The notes under the pieces are model-generated. The model did not search any database and was not told where the DNA came from. It was given only the letters and a program-made list of their open reading frames with translations. Positions 1 through 6,625 of a stretch of DNA of 6,625 nt are shown piece by piece. Numbering within the stretch: position 1 is the first letter of the stretch; each line of letters begins with the position of its first letter. The stretch spans positions 1 to 6,625 of the forward strand of contig RFIU01000309.1 of NCBI GenBank assembly GCA_003695555.1. Reading direction: 5' to 3'. The translations under genes were made by a program, and so were the position numbers. The DNA is from Alphaproteobacteria bacterium. GTDB taxonomy: Bacteria > Pseudomonadota > Alphaproteobacteria > Sphingomonadales > Rhodothalassiaceae.

Positions 1-2371
1 ATTTCATGCCCCGACCGATTCCCCTGCGGGAAGCGGCATCCTGTCCGCGCTTGGCGCCCTGCTTCTTCTTTTTCTGCTGATCGCCGCGAACGGCCTTGCC
101 ACCGGCGCTGTCGGGGCAGCCGAGCTCGGCAAGGTGCTGGCCGAACGTTCGGCCGGTGATCTGATCGAAGGCGCGGATGCCATCGATCCGGTTTCCGGCA
201 ATCCACCGGCCGCCGCGATCCGTCGGAACGGCGATCTCGTCGGCTATGCGTTGCTCACCACCGACTGGGTTTCAACGGCCGGCTATTCCGGCAAGCCGAT
301 CACCATCCTGCTGGTGCTCGACCGGTCGGGCGTGGCGCGCCATGTCGAGCTGATCGAGCATCACGAACCGATCGTCCTGATCGGCGTGCCGGAGGCGCGC
401 ATCCGCAAGGTGCTCGACGGCTATGTCGGGCGCAATCTGGTACGCGAGCAGATCGAGGAGACCGGCGCCGACAAGCTCGACATCGTCGCCGGCGCCACCG
501 TCACCATCATGGTGATCGACGATTCGCTTCACCGCGCGGCGGTGAAGCTGGCACGCGCCAAGGGGCTTGCCGGGCTCGCCGCAGGGGCAGCGACGGCCGG
601 CACCCGAGGTCCGCGCTATCGTCTGAAGACACTTCCTTTCGTTCGCCGCAGCTGGACGGATCTGCTCGGCGACGGTTCGGTAAGACGGCTGCATCTGACC
701 GTCGGCGAGGTGTCGAAGGCGTTTGCCGAACGCGGCGAGAAGGTCGCCGCTGCGCGCCCTGAATCGCCCGACCCGAACGCCACTTTCATCGACCTCTATC
801 TGGCGCCCGCCCATATCGAAGCGATCGGCCGCAATCTGATCGGTGACCGGGAATGGAAGGTGCTGCTGCGGATGCTGAAGCCCGGCGATGGGGCGATTCT
901 GGTCGCCGGGCGCGGGCTTTATTCCTTCAAGGGATCGGGCTATGTGCGCGGCGGCATCTTCGACCGCATCGTGCTGGTCCAGGGCGACAACACGATCCGC
1001 TTTCGCGATCGCGACCATCGCCGCCTGATCGCGCTCGCCCCCGAGGACGCCCCGGACATGAAGGAAGTCTCGCTCTTCCGGATTTCCGCCGACAAGGGAT
1101 TCGACGTGACGAAGCCCTTCCGGCTCGACCTGCTGGTGCAGCGTTTCACGGGCCCGCGCTCGAAGGCTTTCGTCACCTTCTCACTCGATTACCGGTTGCC
1201 GAAGACCTTGCTGGAGCCGGTTGCTCCGGCAAGCGCGGCAACCGATGCCGCCGCGCAGCCGTCCGGTGCGGTGGCGAATAGCCGTAGCGCCGAAGAAACG
1301 GCAGCACGCGCCAGGCTGTGGCGGACGATCTGGAAGGCGAACGTGCCGGCGATCGTCTTCACCCTCTTCCTGCTCGGCGTGCTGACCCTGATCTTCTTCG
1401 TTCAGGACTGGCTGGTTCGTCACAAGCGGCTGACCGGGATCATCCGCTATTCCTATCTGACGGTGGTGCTCGTCTGGCTCGGCTTCATAATGAACGCGCA
1501 GCTGTCGGTGGTCAATGTCTTCACCTTCTTCGGAGCGCTGATCACCGGCTTCGACTGGGGCTATTTCCTGATGGCGCCACTGATCTTCATCCTCTGGTCC
1601 GGGGTGGCGATCGGTCTGCTGTTCTGGGGACGCGGCGTCTTCTGCGGCTGGCTGTGCCCCTTCGGTGCGCTGCAGGAGATCACCAACCGGCTGGGCCGCC
1701 TGCTGAAGATTCCGCAGATCGAGCTTCCCTTCTGGCTCAATGAGCGCCTCTGGGCGGTCAAATACATCATCTTCATGGGCCTGTTCGCAGTCTCGCTCTA
1801 CTCGCTTTCGCTCGCCGAGATCTTCAGCGAGGTCGAGCCCTTCAAGACCGCCATCATTCTGAAGTTCGACCGGCCCTGGCCCTATGTCGTCTATGCCCTG
1901 GGACTGATCGGCGTGGGCCTCTTCATCGAGCGCTTCTTCTGCCGTTATCTCTGTCCCCTCGGTGCGGCGCTGGCGATCCCCGACAAGCTGTCGCTGTTCT
2001 CATGGCTGAAGCGCCATCGCGAATGCGGCAGTCCCTGCCAGATCTGCCGCCATGCCTGCCCGACGGCGGCGATCCATCCGGATGGCCGCATCAACATCAA
2101 TGAATGCATCTACTGTCTCGACTGTCAGAAGTTCTATTGGGACGAACATGTCTGTCCCCACATGATCGAGCTGCGCCTGCGCCGTGAACGGCGGCTCTTG
2201 CGCGCATCCGATTCCGCGCTGACCCCTGAACAACGAAAGGAAAAGGCGCGTCTGCTCGCCGAGCGCGCCCGTCGCAAGGAATGCGCAAAGACCGGCCGCA
2301 CCCCGGCCGGAAGGGTCGGCGCATCGGCGAACCCATCGTCCCCCGCAACCAATGGAGGCTCCAATGACTGA
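1..2371 (+). CDS. nosR: NosR, membrane flavo-iron-sulfur protein for N2O reduction (5' end outside window)
   Basis: NosR is a polytopic inner-membrane protein needed for nosZ expression and for electron supply to N2O reductase. The frame is open from base 2 with no ATG, so the true start lies upstream; a GTG at 134 is in frame but would delete the hydrophobic N-terminal segment (visible residues 13-29, LSALGALLLLFLLIA), so it is rejected as start. Numbering visible residues from base 2 (789 in all): a periplasmic FMN-binding domain at about 60-190 contains AGATVT, whose Thr166 is the probable covalent FMN site; an Ala-rich linker lies at about 405-435; roughly five membrane helices follow (about 448-468, 481-501, 520-541, 585-606, 627-642). 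Two CxxxCP motifs (C548/C552 and C647/C651) are the NosR/NapH-type signature. Two [4Fe-4S] ferredoxin-like clusters follow (C675, C679, C682, C686 and C702, C705, C708, C718). The tail after C718 is highly charged. The TGA overlaps the nosZ start by 8 bases. Family identification is secure. Confidence 0.96.
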   Translation, partial: FHAPTDSPAGSGILSALGALLLLFLLIAANGLATGAVGAAELGKVLAERSAGDLIEGADAIDPVSGNPPAAAIRRNGDLVGYALLTTDWVSTAGYSGKPITILLVLDRSGVARHVELIEHHEPIVLIGVPEARIRKVLDGYVGRNLVREQIEETGADKLDIVAGATVTIMVIDDSLHRAAVKLARAKGLAGLAAGAATAGTRGPRYRLKTLPFVRRSWTDLLGDGSVRRLHLTVGEVSKAFAERGEKVAAARPESPDPNATFIDLYLAPAHIEAIGRNLIGDREWKVLLRMLKPGDGAILVAGRGLYSFKGSGYVRGGIFDRIVLVQGDNTIRFRDRDHRRLIALAPEDAPDMKEVSLFRISADKGFDVTKPFRLDLLVQRFTGPRSKAFVTFSLDYRLPKTLLEPVAPASAATDAAAQPSGAVANSRSAEETAARARLWRTIWKANVPAIVFTLFLLGVLTLIFFVQDWLVRHKRLTGIIRYSYLTVVLVWLGFIMNAQLSVVNVFTFFGALITGFDWGYFLMAPLIFILWSGVAIGLLFWGRGVFCGWLCPFGALQEITNRLGRLLKIPQIELPFWLNERLWAVKYIIFMGLFAVSLYSLSLAEIFSEVEPFKTAIILKFDRPWPYVVYALGLIGVGLFIERFFCRYLCPLGAALAIPDKLSLFSWLKRHRECGSPCQICRHACPTAAIHPDGRININECIYCLDCQKFYWDEHVCPHMIELRLRRERRLLRASDSALTPEQRKEKARLLAERARRKECAKTGRTPAGRVGASANPSSPATNGGSND
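2292..2310 (+). other. GC-rich hairpin in the 3' end of nosR, upstream of nosZ
   Basis: CCGGCCG at 2292-2298 and CGGCCGG at 2304-2310 form a perfect 7-bp stem with a 5-base loop, ending 53 bases before the nosZ ATG. There is no following U-run, so it is not an intrinsic terminator. It is inside coding sequence and may be a chance result of GC-rich codons; a role in mRNA processing or stability is only inference. Confidence 0.4.
2354..2358 (+). promoter_or_regulatory. Shine-Dalgarno site of nosZ, inside the nosR 3' end
   Basis: GGAGG ends 5 bases before the ATG at 2364. An alternative in-frame ATG at 2352 overlaps this motif and has no comparable site at a proper distance upstream, so this element decides in favour of the 2364 start. 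It sits within the last codons of nosR, which fits translational coupling. Confidence 0.75.
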
Positions 2372-4322
2372 AAAATCGAACGTTCCGAAGCCGGACGCAA
2401 CGTCCACCCCCAGCCGTGGCGTCAGCCGCCGCGGTCTGCTGACCGGCACCGCCGGGACGGCGCTGATCGGCGGCCTCGTCGGCGTCGGCGGCCTGTCGAT
2501 GCTGATGGAGGAGAACCGCGCACGGCCGGCGAAGGCAGCTGCGCGCGATCACAAGGACGGTCATGTTCCGCCCGGCGATCTCGACGATTATTACGGCATC
2601 TGGTCGTCGGGCCAGACCGGCGAGGTACGGATCTTCGGCGTTCCCTCGATGCGCGAGCTGATGCGCATTCCGGTCTTCAATTTCGACGGCGCGCGCGGCT
2701 GGGGCATTTCGAATGCCTCGAAGCGCATTCTGGAGGCCGGCGTGCTGGCCGAGAATAAGGACTTCGTCAAGCGTTTCGGTGGCTTCTATCTGAACGGCGA
2801 TCTGCATCATCCGCACATGTCGTTCACCGAGGGCACCTATGACGGGCGCTACATATTCGCCAATGACAAGGCGAACACGCGGGTGGCCCGGATCCGCTGC
2901 GACATCATGCGCTGCGACAAAATCATCCAGATCCCCAACGCGCGCGACATCCACGGCCTGCGTCCGCAGAAGTATCCGCGCACCGGCTATGTCTTCGCCA
3001 ACTGCGAGCACCGGGTGCCGATCCCCAACGACGGGCGCGATCTTGATGATCCGAAGAAGTACAAGTGCGTCTTCACCGCGATCGACGGCGACAAGATGGA
3101 GGTCGCCTGGCAGGTGCTGGTCGACGGCAATCTCGACAATTGCGATGCCGACTATGAAGGCAAGTACGCCTTCTCGACCTGCTACAATGCGGAAGAGGCG
3201 ACCGATCTTGCCGGCATGACCTCGGCCGAGCAGGATTGGGTCGTGATCTTCAACATCAAGCGGATCGAGGAAGCAGTCAAGAAGGGCGACTACAAGATGA
3301 TGAACGGCGTGCCGGTCATCGATGGCCGCCACGGTTCGCCCTATACCCGCTATATTCCGATCTCGACCAGCCCGCACGGCTGCAACATGGCGCCCGACAA
3401 GATCCACCTGGTGATCAATGGCAAGCTGTCGCCGACCGTCACCGTGATCGACGTGCGCAAGCTCGACGATCTCTTCGATGGCAAGATCCAGCCGCGTGAT
3501 GCGGTGGTCGCCGAGCCGCAGCTCGGCCTCGGCCCACTCCACACCGCCTTCGACGGCAAAGGCAACGCCTTCACGACCCTGTTCATCGACAGCCAGGTGG
3601 CGAAGTGGAACATCGAGAAGGCGAAGCGCGCCTACAAGGGCGAGAAGGTCGATCCGATCATCGAGAAGATCGACGTCCACTATCAGCCGGGCCACAACCA
3701 TACCTCGATGGGCGAAACCAAGGAGGCCGACGGCAAGTGGCTGGTCTCGCTGAACAAGTTCTCGAAGGACCGCTACCTGAATGTCGGCCTGCTGAAGCCG
3801 GAAAACGACCAGCTCATCTATATCGGTGACGACCGGATGACGCTGGTGCACGACGGCCCGACCTATTGCGAGCCGCACGACTGCATCATCGTCCGGCGCG
3901 ACATCATCAATCCGGTTTCGGTCTTCTCACGCGACGACCCATGGTTTGCCAAGGAGCGAGAGTGGGCAAAGGAGGACGGCATCGAGCTCGAATATGCCGC
4001 CGACGTCGTGCGCAAGGGGCCGAACAAGGTCCGGGTCTACATGCACTCGGTGGCGCCGAACTTCTCGCTCAATGAGTTCCGGGTCAAGCAGGGCGACGAG
4101 GTCACCATCATCATTACCAATATGGACCAGGTGGAAGATCTCACCCACGGCTTCACGCTCTCCAACCACGGCATCGCTCTCGAGATCGCGCCGCAGGAAA
4201 CGGTTTCCGTCACCTTCACGGCCGACGAGCCGGGCGTCCACTGGTACTACTGCCAGTTCTTCTGCCATGCGCTGCATATGGAGATGCGCGGCCGCATGCT
4301 GGTCGAACCGCGCAAGGCCTGA
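2364..4322 (+). CDS. nosZ: NosZ, nitrous-oxide reductase, Tat-exported (clade I type)
   Basis: This is the periplasmic multicopper enzyme that reduces N2O to N2 and water, the last step of denitrification. The start at 2364 gives 652 residues, normal for the family; an ATG at 2352 would add four residues but overlaps the GGAGG site. A twin-arginine signal is present (SRRGLL, R22-R23, then a Gly/Leu-rich core to about residue 47), so the folded protein is exported by Tat. An N-terminal beta-propeller carries the CuZ ligands: H148, H149, H197, H338, H393, H444 and H505, all seven accounted for by motifs such as DLHHPH, DIHGLR, SPHG, PLHTAF, PGHNHTSM and EPHD. K465 matches the conserved lysine near CuZ. 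The C-terminal cupredoxin domain (about 555-652) binds CuA through H595, C630, C634, H638 and M641 in CQFFCHALHMEM. The position between the cysteines that is usually Trp is Phe632. The gene overlaps nosR by 8 bases and is followed by nosD after 14. Substitutions aside, it looks intact and functional. Confidence 0.98.
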   Translation: MTEKSNVPKPDATSTPSRGVSRRGLLTGTAGTALIGGLVGVGGLSMLMEENRARPAKAAARDHKDGHVPPGDLDDYYGIWSSGQTGEVRIFGVPSMRELMRIPVFNFDGARGWGISNASKRILEAGVLAENKDFVKRFGGFYLNGDLHHPHMSFTEGTYDGRYIFANDKANTRVARIRCDIMRCDKIIQIPNARDIHGLRPQKYPRTGYVFANCEHRVPIPNDGRDLDDPKKYKCVFTAIDGDKMEVAWQVLVDGNLDNCDADYEGKYAFSTCYNAEEATDLAGMTSAEQDWVVIFNIKRIEEAVKKGDYKMMNGVPVIDGRHGSPYTRYIPISTSPHGCNMAPDKIHLVINGKLSPTVTVIDVRKLDDLFDGKIQPRDAVVAEPQLGLGPLHTAFDGKGNAFTTLFIDSQVAKWNIEKAKRAYKGEKVDPIIEKIDVHYQPGHNHTSMGETKEADGKWLVSLNKFSKDRYLNVGLLKPENDQLIYIGDDRMTLVHDGPTYCEPHDCIIVRRDIINPVSVFSRDDPWFAKEREWAKEDGIELEYAADVVRKGPNKVRVYMHSVAPNFSLNEFRVKQGDEVTIIITNMDQVEDLTHGFTLSNHGIALEIAPQETVSVTFTADEPGVHWYYCQFFCHALHMEMRGRMLVEPRKA

Positions 4323-4326
4323 GGAG
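4321..4326 (+). promoter_or_regulatory. Shine-Dalgarno site of nosD, overlapping the nosZ stop
   Basis: GAGGAG begins within the nosZ TGA and ends 10 bases before the ATG at 4337. The spacing is slightly long but usable. It is 31 bases from the alternative ATG at 4358, which favours the 4337 start. Overlap with the stop codon suggests that ribosomes finishing nosZ re-initiate on nosD. Confidence 0.6.
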
Positions 4327-4336
4327 TCGCCTGTCG

Positions 4337-5683
4337 ATGCCGGGTACTATCTCCCGGATGATGAAACGGATCGCCGCGGCGGGGTTCGCCCTCGCCGTGG
4401 CGCTCGCCGCCCTGCCCGCCTTCGCCGACGACGAACGCGCGCTGGCCGGTGAGCATATCGTCGGCGCCGGAGAGCTTGCCACCGCTCTCAAGTCGGTGGC
4501 CCCCGGCGAGCGTCTGCGTCTTTTGCCGGGACGTTATCGGGGCCGCTTCACCGTAGGCACGCCGGATCTGGTGATCACTGGCGAGGTAGGCGCGATACTC
4601 GATGGTGGCGGGCAAGGACGGGTTTTGACGATCGATGCGCCCGGCGTGACGGTGCGCGGGCTCATCGTCATCGGTTCGGGCGCATCTCTTGAGCACGAGG
4701 ATGCCGGCATATTCCTCACCCGCCAGGCGACGGCGGCGCGCATCGTCGGCAATCACCTCGCAGACAATCTGATCGGCATCGATGTCAAGGGTGCGCGCGA
4801 TGCGCTGGTTGCCGACAATCTGATCGAAGGGCGCACCTACCCCCATATGAACGAACGCGGCAACGGCGTGCAGGTATGGAATGCGCCGGGAACCCGCATC
4901 GTCCACAACGAGATCCTGCTGGGCCGCGACGGCATCTTCGTCACCACCAGCAAAAGAAATCTGTTCGCCTTCAACCGCATCCATGACCTGCGGTTCGCGA
5001 TCCATTACATGTACACCGAACACAGCGAGGTGCGCGGCAATGAATCGCGACGCAATAATATCGGCTATGCGCTGATGTATTCGCGCGACATACGGGTCAT
5101 CGGCAATCGATCGATCGGCGATCGCGACCACGGGCTGATGCTGAACTATGTGGACCGGTCCGAGATCCGCGACAACGGCATCCGCGACGTGCGCGGCAAA
5201 TGCCTCTTCTTCTACAATGCCAATTTCAACGAGGTGACCGGAAACCGCTTCGCGCACTGCGGCATCGGCATCCACTTCACCGCCGGATCCGAACGCAATA
5301 CCATCATCACCAACGCCTTCATCGCCAATCGCCGACAGGTGAAATATGTCGGCACCCGCTATCTCGACTGGGGGGCTGGCGGGCGCGGCAACTACTGGTC
5401 GGATCACGCGGGCTTCGATCTCGACGGTGACGGCATCTCCGACACGCCCTATCGCCCCAACGACATCGTCGATCGCATTCTCTGGTCGCAACCCGACGCC
5501 AAGCTGCTGCTTTCGAGCCCCGCCTTCCAGACCCTCAGGATGGTGCAGAGCCAGCTCCCGCCGGTCCTCGTCGGCGGCGTCATCGACAGCGCGCCACTGA
5601 TGGCGCCTCCTCCTCTTCCCCCTTTTCCACCGGCGGGTCCGCGCATTCCGCTGCCCGGCACGCAAGGAGAGCCTGGAACATGA
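4337..5683 (+). CDS. nosD: NosD, periplasmic beta-helix protein for CuZ maturation
   Basis: NosD is the periplasmic partner of the NosF-NosY ABC transporter and is required to assemble the copper-sulfur CuZ centre of NosZ. The 448-residue product has a Sec signal peptide (MKRIAAAG followed by an Ala/Leu/Val core, probable cleavage after AFA at residue 30). Residues about 75-335 form a right-handed parallel beta-helix of the CASH/NosD type, seen as recurrent Asn-turn units: GIFL...NHLADNLIGIDV, NLIEG, GVQVWN, NEILLGRDGIFV, NRIHDLRFAIHYMYTE, NIGYALMYS, HGLMLNYVD, CLFFYNANFNEVTGN and GIGIHFTAGS. A family-typical GNYWSD at 351-356 leads to DLDGDGISD (361-369), a calcium-loop-like stretch. The tail is proline-rich (MAPPPLPPFPPAGP, 422-435). 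The start at 4337 has a GAGGAG site; ATGs at 4358 and 4361 are alternatives that would shorten the N-terminus by seven or eight residues and keep the signal peptide. The TGA overlaps the nosF ATG. Identification is firm; the exact start is less sure. Confidence 0.95.
   Translation: MPGTISRMMKRIAAAGFALAVALAALPAFADDERALAGEHIVGAGELATALKSVAPGERLRLLPGRYRGRFTVGTPDLVITGEVGAILDGGGQGRVLTIDAPGVTVRGLIVIGSGASLEHEDAGIFLTRQATAARIVGNHLADNLIGIDVKGARDALVADNLIEGRTYPHMNERGNGVQVWNAPGTRIVHNEILLGRDGIFVTTSKRNLFAFNRIHDLRFAIHYMYTEHSEVRGNESRRNNIGYALMYSRDIRVIGNRSIGDRDHGLMLNYVDRSEIRDNGIRDVRGKCLFFYNANFNEVTGNRFAHCGIGIHFTAGSERNTIITNAFIANRRQVKYVGTRYLDWGAGGRGNYWSDHAGFDLDGDGISDTPYRPNDIVDRILWSQPDAKLLLSSPAFQTLRMVQSQLPPVLVGGVIDSAPLMAPPPLPPFPPAGPRIPLPGTQGEPGT
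4340..4357 (+). other. Small hairpin just inside the nosD start
   Basis: CCGGG at 4340-4344 and CCCGG at 4353-4357 form a perfect 5-bp stem with an 8-base loop directly after the ATG at 4337 and directly before the alternative ATG at 4358. It could modulate nosD initiation, or be fortuitous. No U-run follows, so it is not a terminator. Confidence 0.3.
5664..5669 (+). promoter_or_regulatory. Shine-Dalgarno site of nosF, inside the nosD 3' end
   Basis: AAGGAG lies 10 bases before the ATG at 5680 and 13 before the second ATG at 5683, so the first is preferred. It is inside the last codons of nosD, consistent with coupled translation through the ATGA overlap. Confidence 0.65.
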
Positions 5684-6625
5684 TGACTGAAACCGACATC
5701 GCCGAGCGCGATCCCCACCCGCCGATCGCGCGGCTGGTGCGCGTCGTCAAGCGTTTCGGCGGCCTGATCGCGCTCGACGACGTCTCCTTGATGGTCCGTC
5801 CCGGCGAACGGCTGGCGCTGGTCGGCCACAATGGTTCCGGCAAATCAACGATGATGAAGCTGTTGCTCGGCTTCCTGCATCCCGACGGCGGCGCTGTTGA
5901 GGTGATGGGGCGCATCCCTGACCACCCGAACGGGGCGCGCATGCGCGGCAGGCTCGCCTATCTGCCAGAGCGCGTTGCCTTCGATCCGCAGATGACCGGT
6001 CGGGAACTGCTGGTCTTCTATTCGCGACTGAAGGGGGTGCCGACGGATCATCGCACCATCGACAAGCTGCTTGCCGAAGTCGGTCTTCAGGCAGCCGCCG
6101 ACCGGCGCATTTACGGCTATTCCAAGGGGATGCAGCAGCGCCTCGGCATCGCCCAGGCGCTGATCGGAGATGCCGACCTCTATCTTTTCGACGAACCGAC
6201 GACCGGCCTCGACCCGATCGCCCGGCGTCACTTCTTCCGCCTTGTGGATCGCCTGCGGGAAAAGGGCGCTGCGGTCATCATCGCTTCGCATGTGCTCGCC
6301 GAGCTGGAATCGGTTGCCGACAGGGTGGCGATGATCAGCAACGGCCGTCTGTTCGCGGTCGGGACGCTGGCGGATCTGCGGGCGGAAAGCGGTCTTGCCC
6401 GCCGCCTCGTTCTCCTGGTCGCGCCGGGTGCCCTGCTCAGGGTCGAACGGGTCTTCGCTGGCATTGCCCGAGAGATGCGGGTGACGGGTGGCGAGCGGCT
6501 CGAAATTCTCTTCGACGACCGGGCACGTCAGGCGGTACTGCGCGCACTTGCCGGTCTCGGGGCGGAAGATGTTCGCGATTTCTCCTTTCATGCGCCCGGT
6601 CTTGATGATCTCTACGCCCATCTTC
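5680..6625 (+). CDS. nosF: NosF, ABC transporter ATPase of the NosDFY complex (3' end outside window)
   Basis: NosF is the cytoplasmic ATPase that with membrane protein NosY and periplasmic NosD powers CuZ assembly of N2O reductase. The frame is open from the ATG at 5680 to the window edge, giving 315 codons without a stop. NosF proteins are usually about 300-310 residues and this copy has a slightly long N-terminus, so only a few residues should be missing. Visible motifs: Walker A GHNGSGKST (49-57), a Q-loop position occupied by Glu in YLPERVAF (E97), signature YSKGMQQRLG (147-156) in place of LSGGQ, Walker B with D-loop LYLFDEPTTGLDP (167-179, catalytic E172), and the switch histidine H204 in IASH. 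YSKGM and the Glu Q-loop are usual in ABC-2 type and NosF ATPases. A C-terminal extension of about 90 residues follows the nucleotide-binding domain. The start overlaps the nosD stop as ATGA. A second ATG at 5683 is a possible start. The next gene is expected to be nosY. Confidence 0.94.
   Translation, partial: MMTETDIAERDPHPPIARLVRVVKRFGGLIALDDVSLMVRPGERLALVGHNGSGKSTMMKLLLGFLHPDGGAVEVMGRIPDHPNGARMRGRLAYLPERVAFDPQMTGRELLVFYSRLKGVPTDHRTIDKLLAEVGLQAAADRRIYGYSKGMQQRLGIAQALIGDADLYLFDEPTTGLDPIARRHFFRLVDRLREKGAAVIIASHVLAELESVADRVAMISNGRLFAVGTLADLRAESGLARRLVLLVAPGALLRVERVFAGIAREMRVTGGERLEILFDDRARQAVLRALAGLGAEDVRDFSFHAPGLDDLYAHL

Noticed and set aside
6..8. ATG near the window start as a possible nosR start
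   Set aside because: It is out of frame with nosR.
134..136. In-frame GTG as the start of nosR
   Set aside because: The frame is open further upstream to the window edge and includes a hydrophobic signal or membrane segment that NosR needs; starting at 134 would remove it.
2352..2354. Upstream ATG as the nosZ start
   Set aside because: It overlaps the GGAGG ribosome site that serves the ATG at 2364 and has no suitable site of its own.
2097..3878. A 593-codon open frame on the minus strand opposite nosR end and nosZ
   Set aside because: It is a shadow of GC-rich codon use in nosZ. The plus-strand protein has every expected NosZ copper ligand, and the antisense translation shows no recognisable domain, only a repetitive His/Asp/Val/Ala/Arg composition typical of reversed GC-rich genes.
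4323..4336. nosZ-nosD gap as a terminator or promoter
   Set aside because: At 14 bases it is too short, has no U-run, and is explained by the ribosome site.
4247..5665. A 472-codon open frame on the minus strand opposite nosD
   Set aside because: Same cause: mirror of nosD codon bias, no recognisable domain, and antisense to a well-supported gene.
5953..5978. Degenerate Q-loop (Glu for Gln) and YSKGM signature in NosF as signs of an inactive ATPase
   Set aside because: Both are usual in ABC-2 type and NosF ATPases; Walker A, Walker B, catalytic Glu and the switch His are all intact.
6600..6612. TTGATGAT-like sequence as half of an FNR-type box
   Set aside because: The second half-site is missing and it lies within nosF coding sequence near its end; a similar stretch at 3043 in nosZ is also only a codon pair Leu-Asp-Asp.

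Overview
The window is a densely packed, one-strand piece of a nitrous-oxide reduction (nos) operon. In order it holds nosR (5' end outside the window), nosZ (complete), nosD (complete) and nosF (complete except for the last few codons, cut by the window edge). No other gene, RNA gene, mobile element, CRISPR array or tandem repeat is supported. Only 14 bases (4323-4336) lie between coding regions, so no gene-free stretch over 300 bases exists.

The high G+C content, strong preference for G/C in third codon positions, the R-Z-D-F order, and a NosZ with a twin-arginine signal (clade I type) suggest an alphaproteobacterium, most likely of the Rhizobiales. This is a judgement from sequence style and general knowledge; the species cannot be named from the window.

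Layout: positions 1-2371 encode NosR, a polytopic membrane flavo-iron-sulfur protein. Its last 8 bases overlap the start of nosZ (2364-4322), which encodes the periplasmic multicopper N2O reductase with all seven expected CuZ histidines and the CuA cluster motif. After 14 bases comes nosD (4337-5683), a Sec-exported parallel beta-helix protein. Its stop codon overlaps the start of nosF (5680-6625 and beyond), the ABC ATPase.

Together: NosZ reduces N2O to N2 as the last step of denitrification. NosR is thought to supply electrons from the membrane and/or support nosZ expression and in vivo activity. NosD and NosF, with the membrane protein NosY expected just downstream, form the ABC-type machinery needed to mature the CuZ copper-sulfur centre. 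The overlapping junctions and absence of promoter-sized gaps suggest one polycistronic message with translational coupling.

I found no undescribed system here. The points worth a second look are small: a Phe in the CuA loop where Trp is usual, a Ser at a likely calcium-ligand position of NosZ, an Ala variant of the NosR flavinylation motif, a strong hairpin just upstream of nosZ, a weaker hairpin at the nosD start, and a proline-rich NosD tail.
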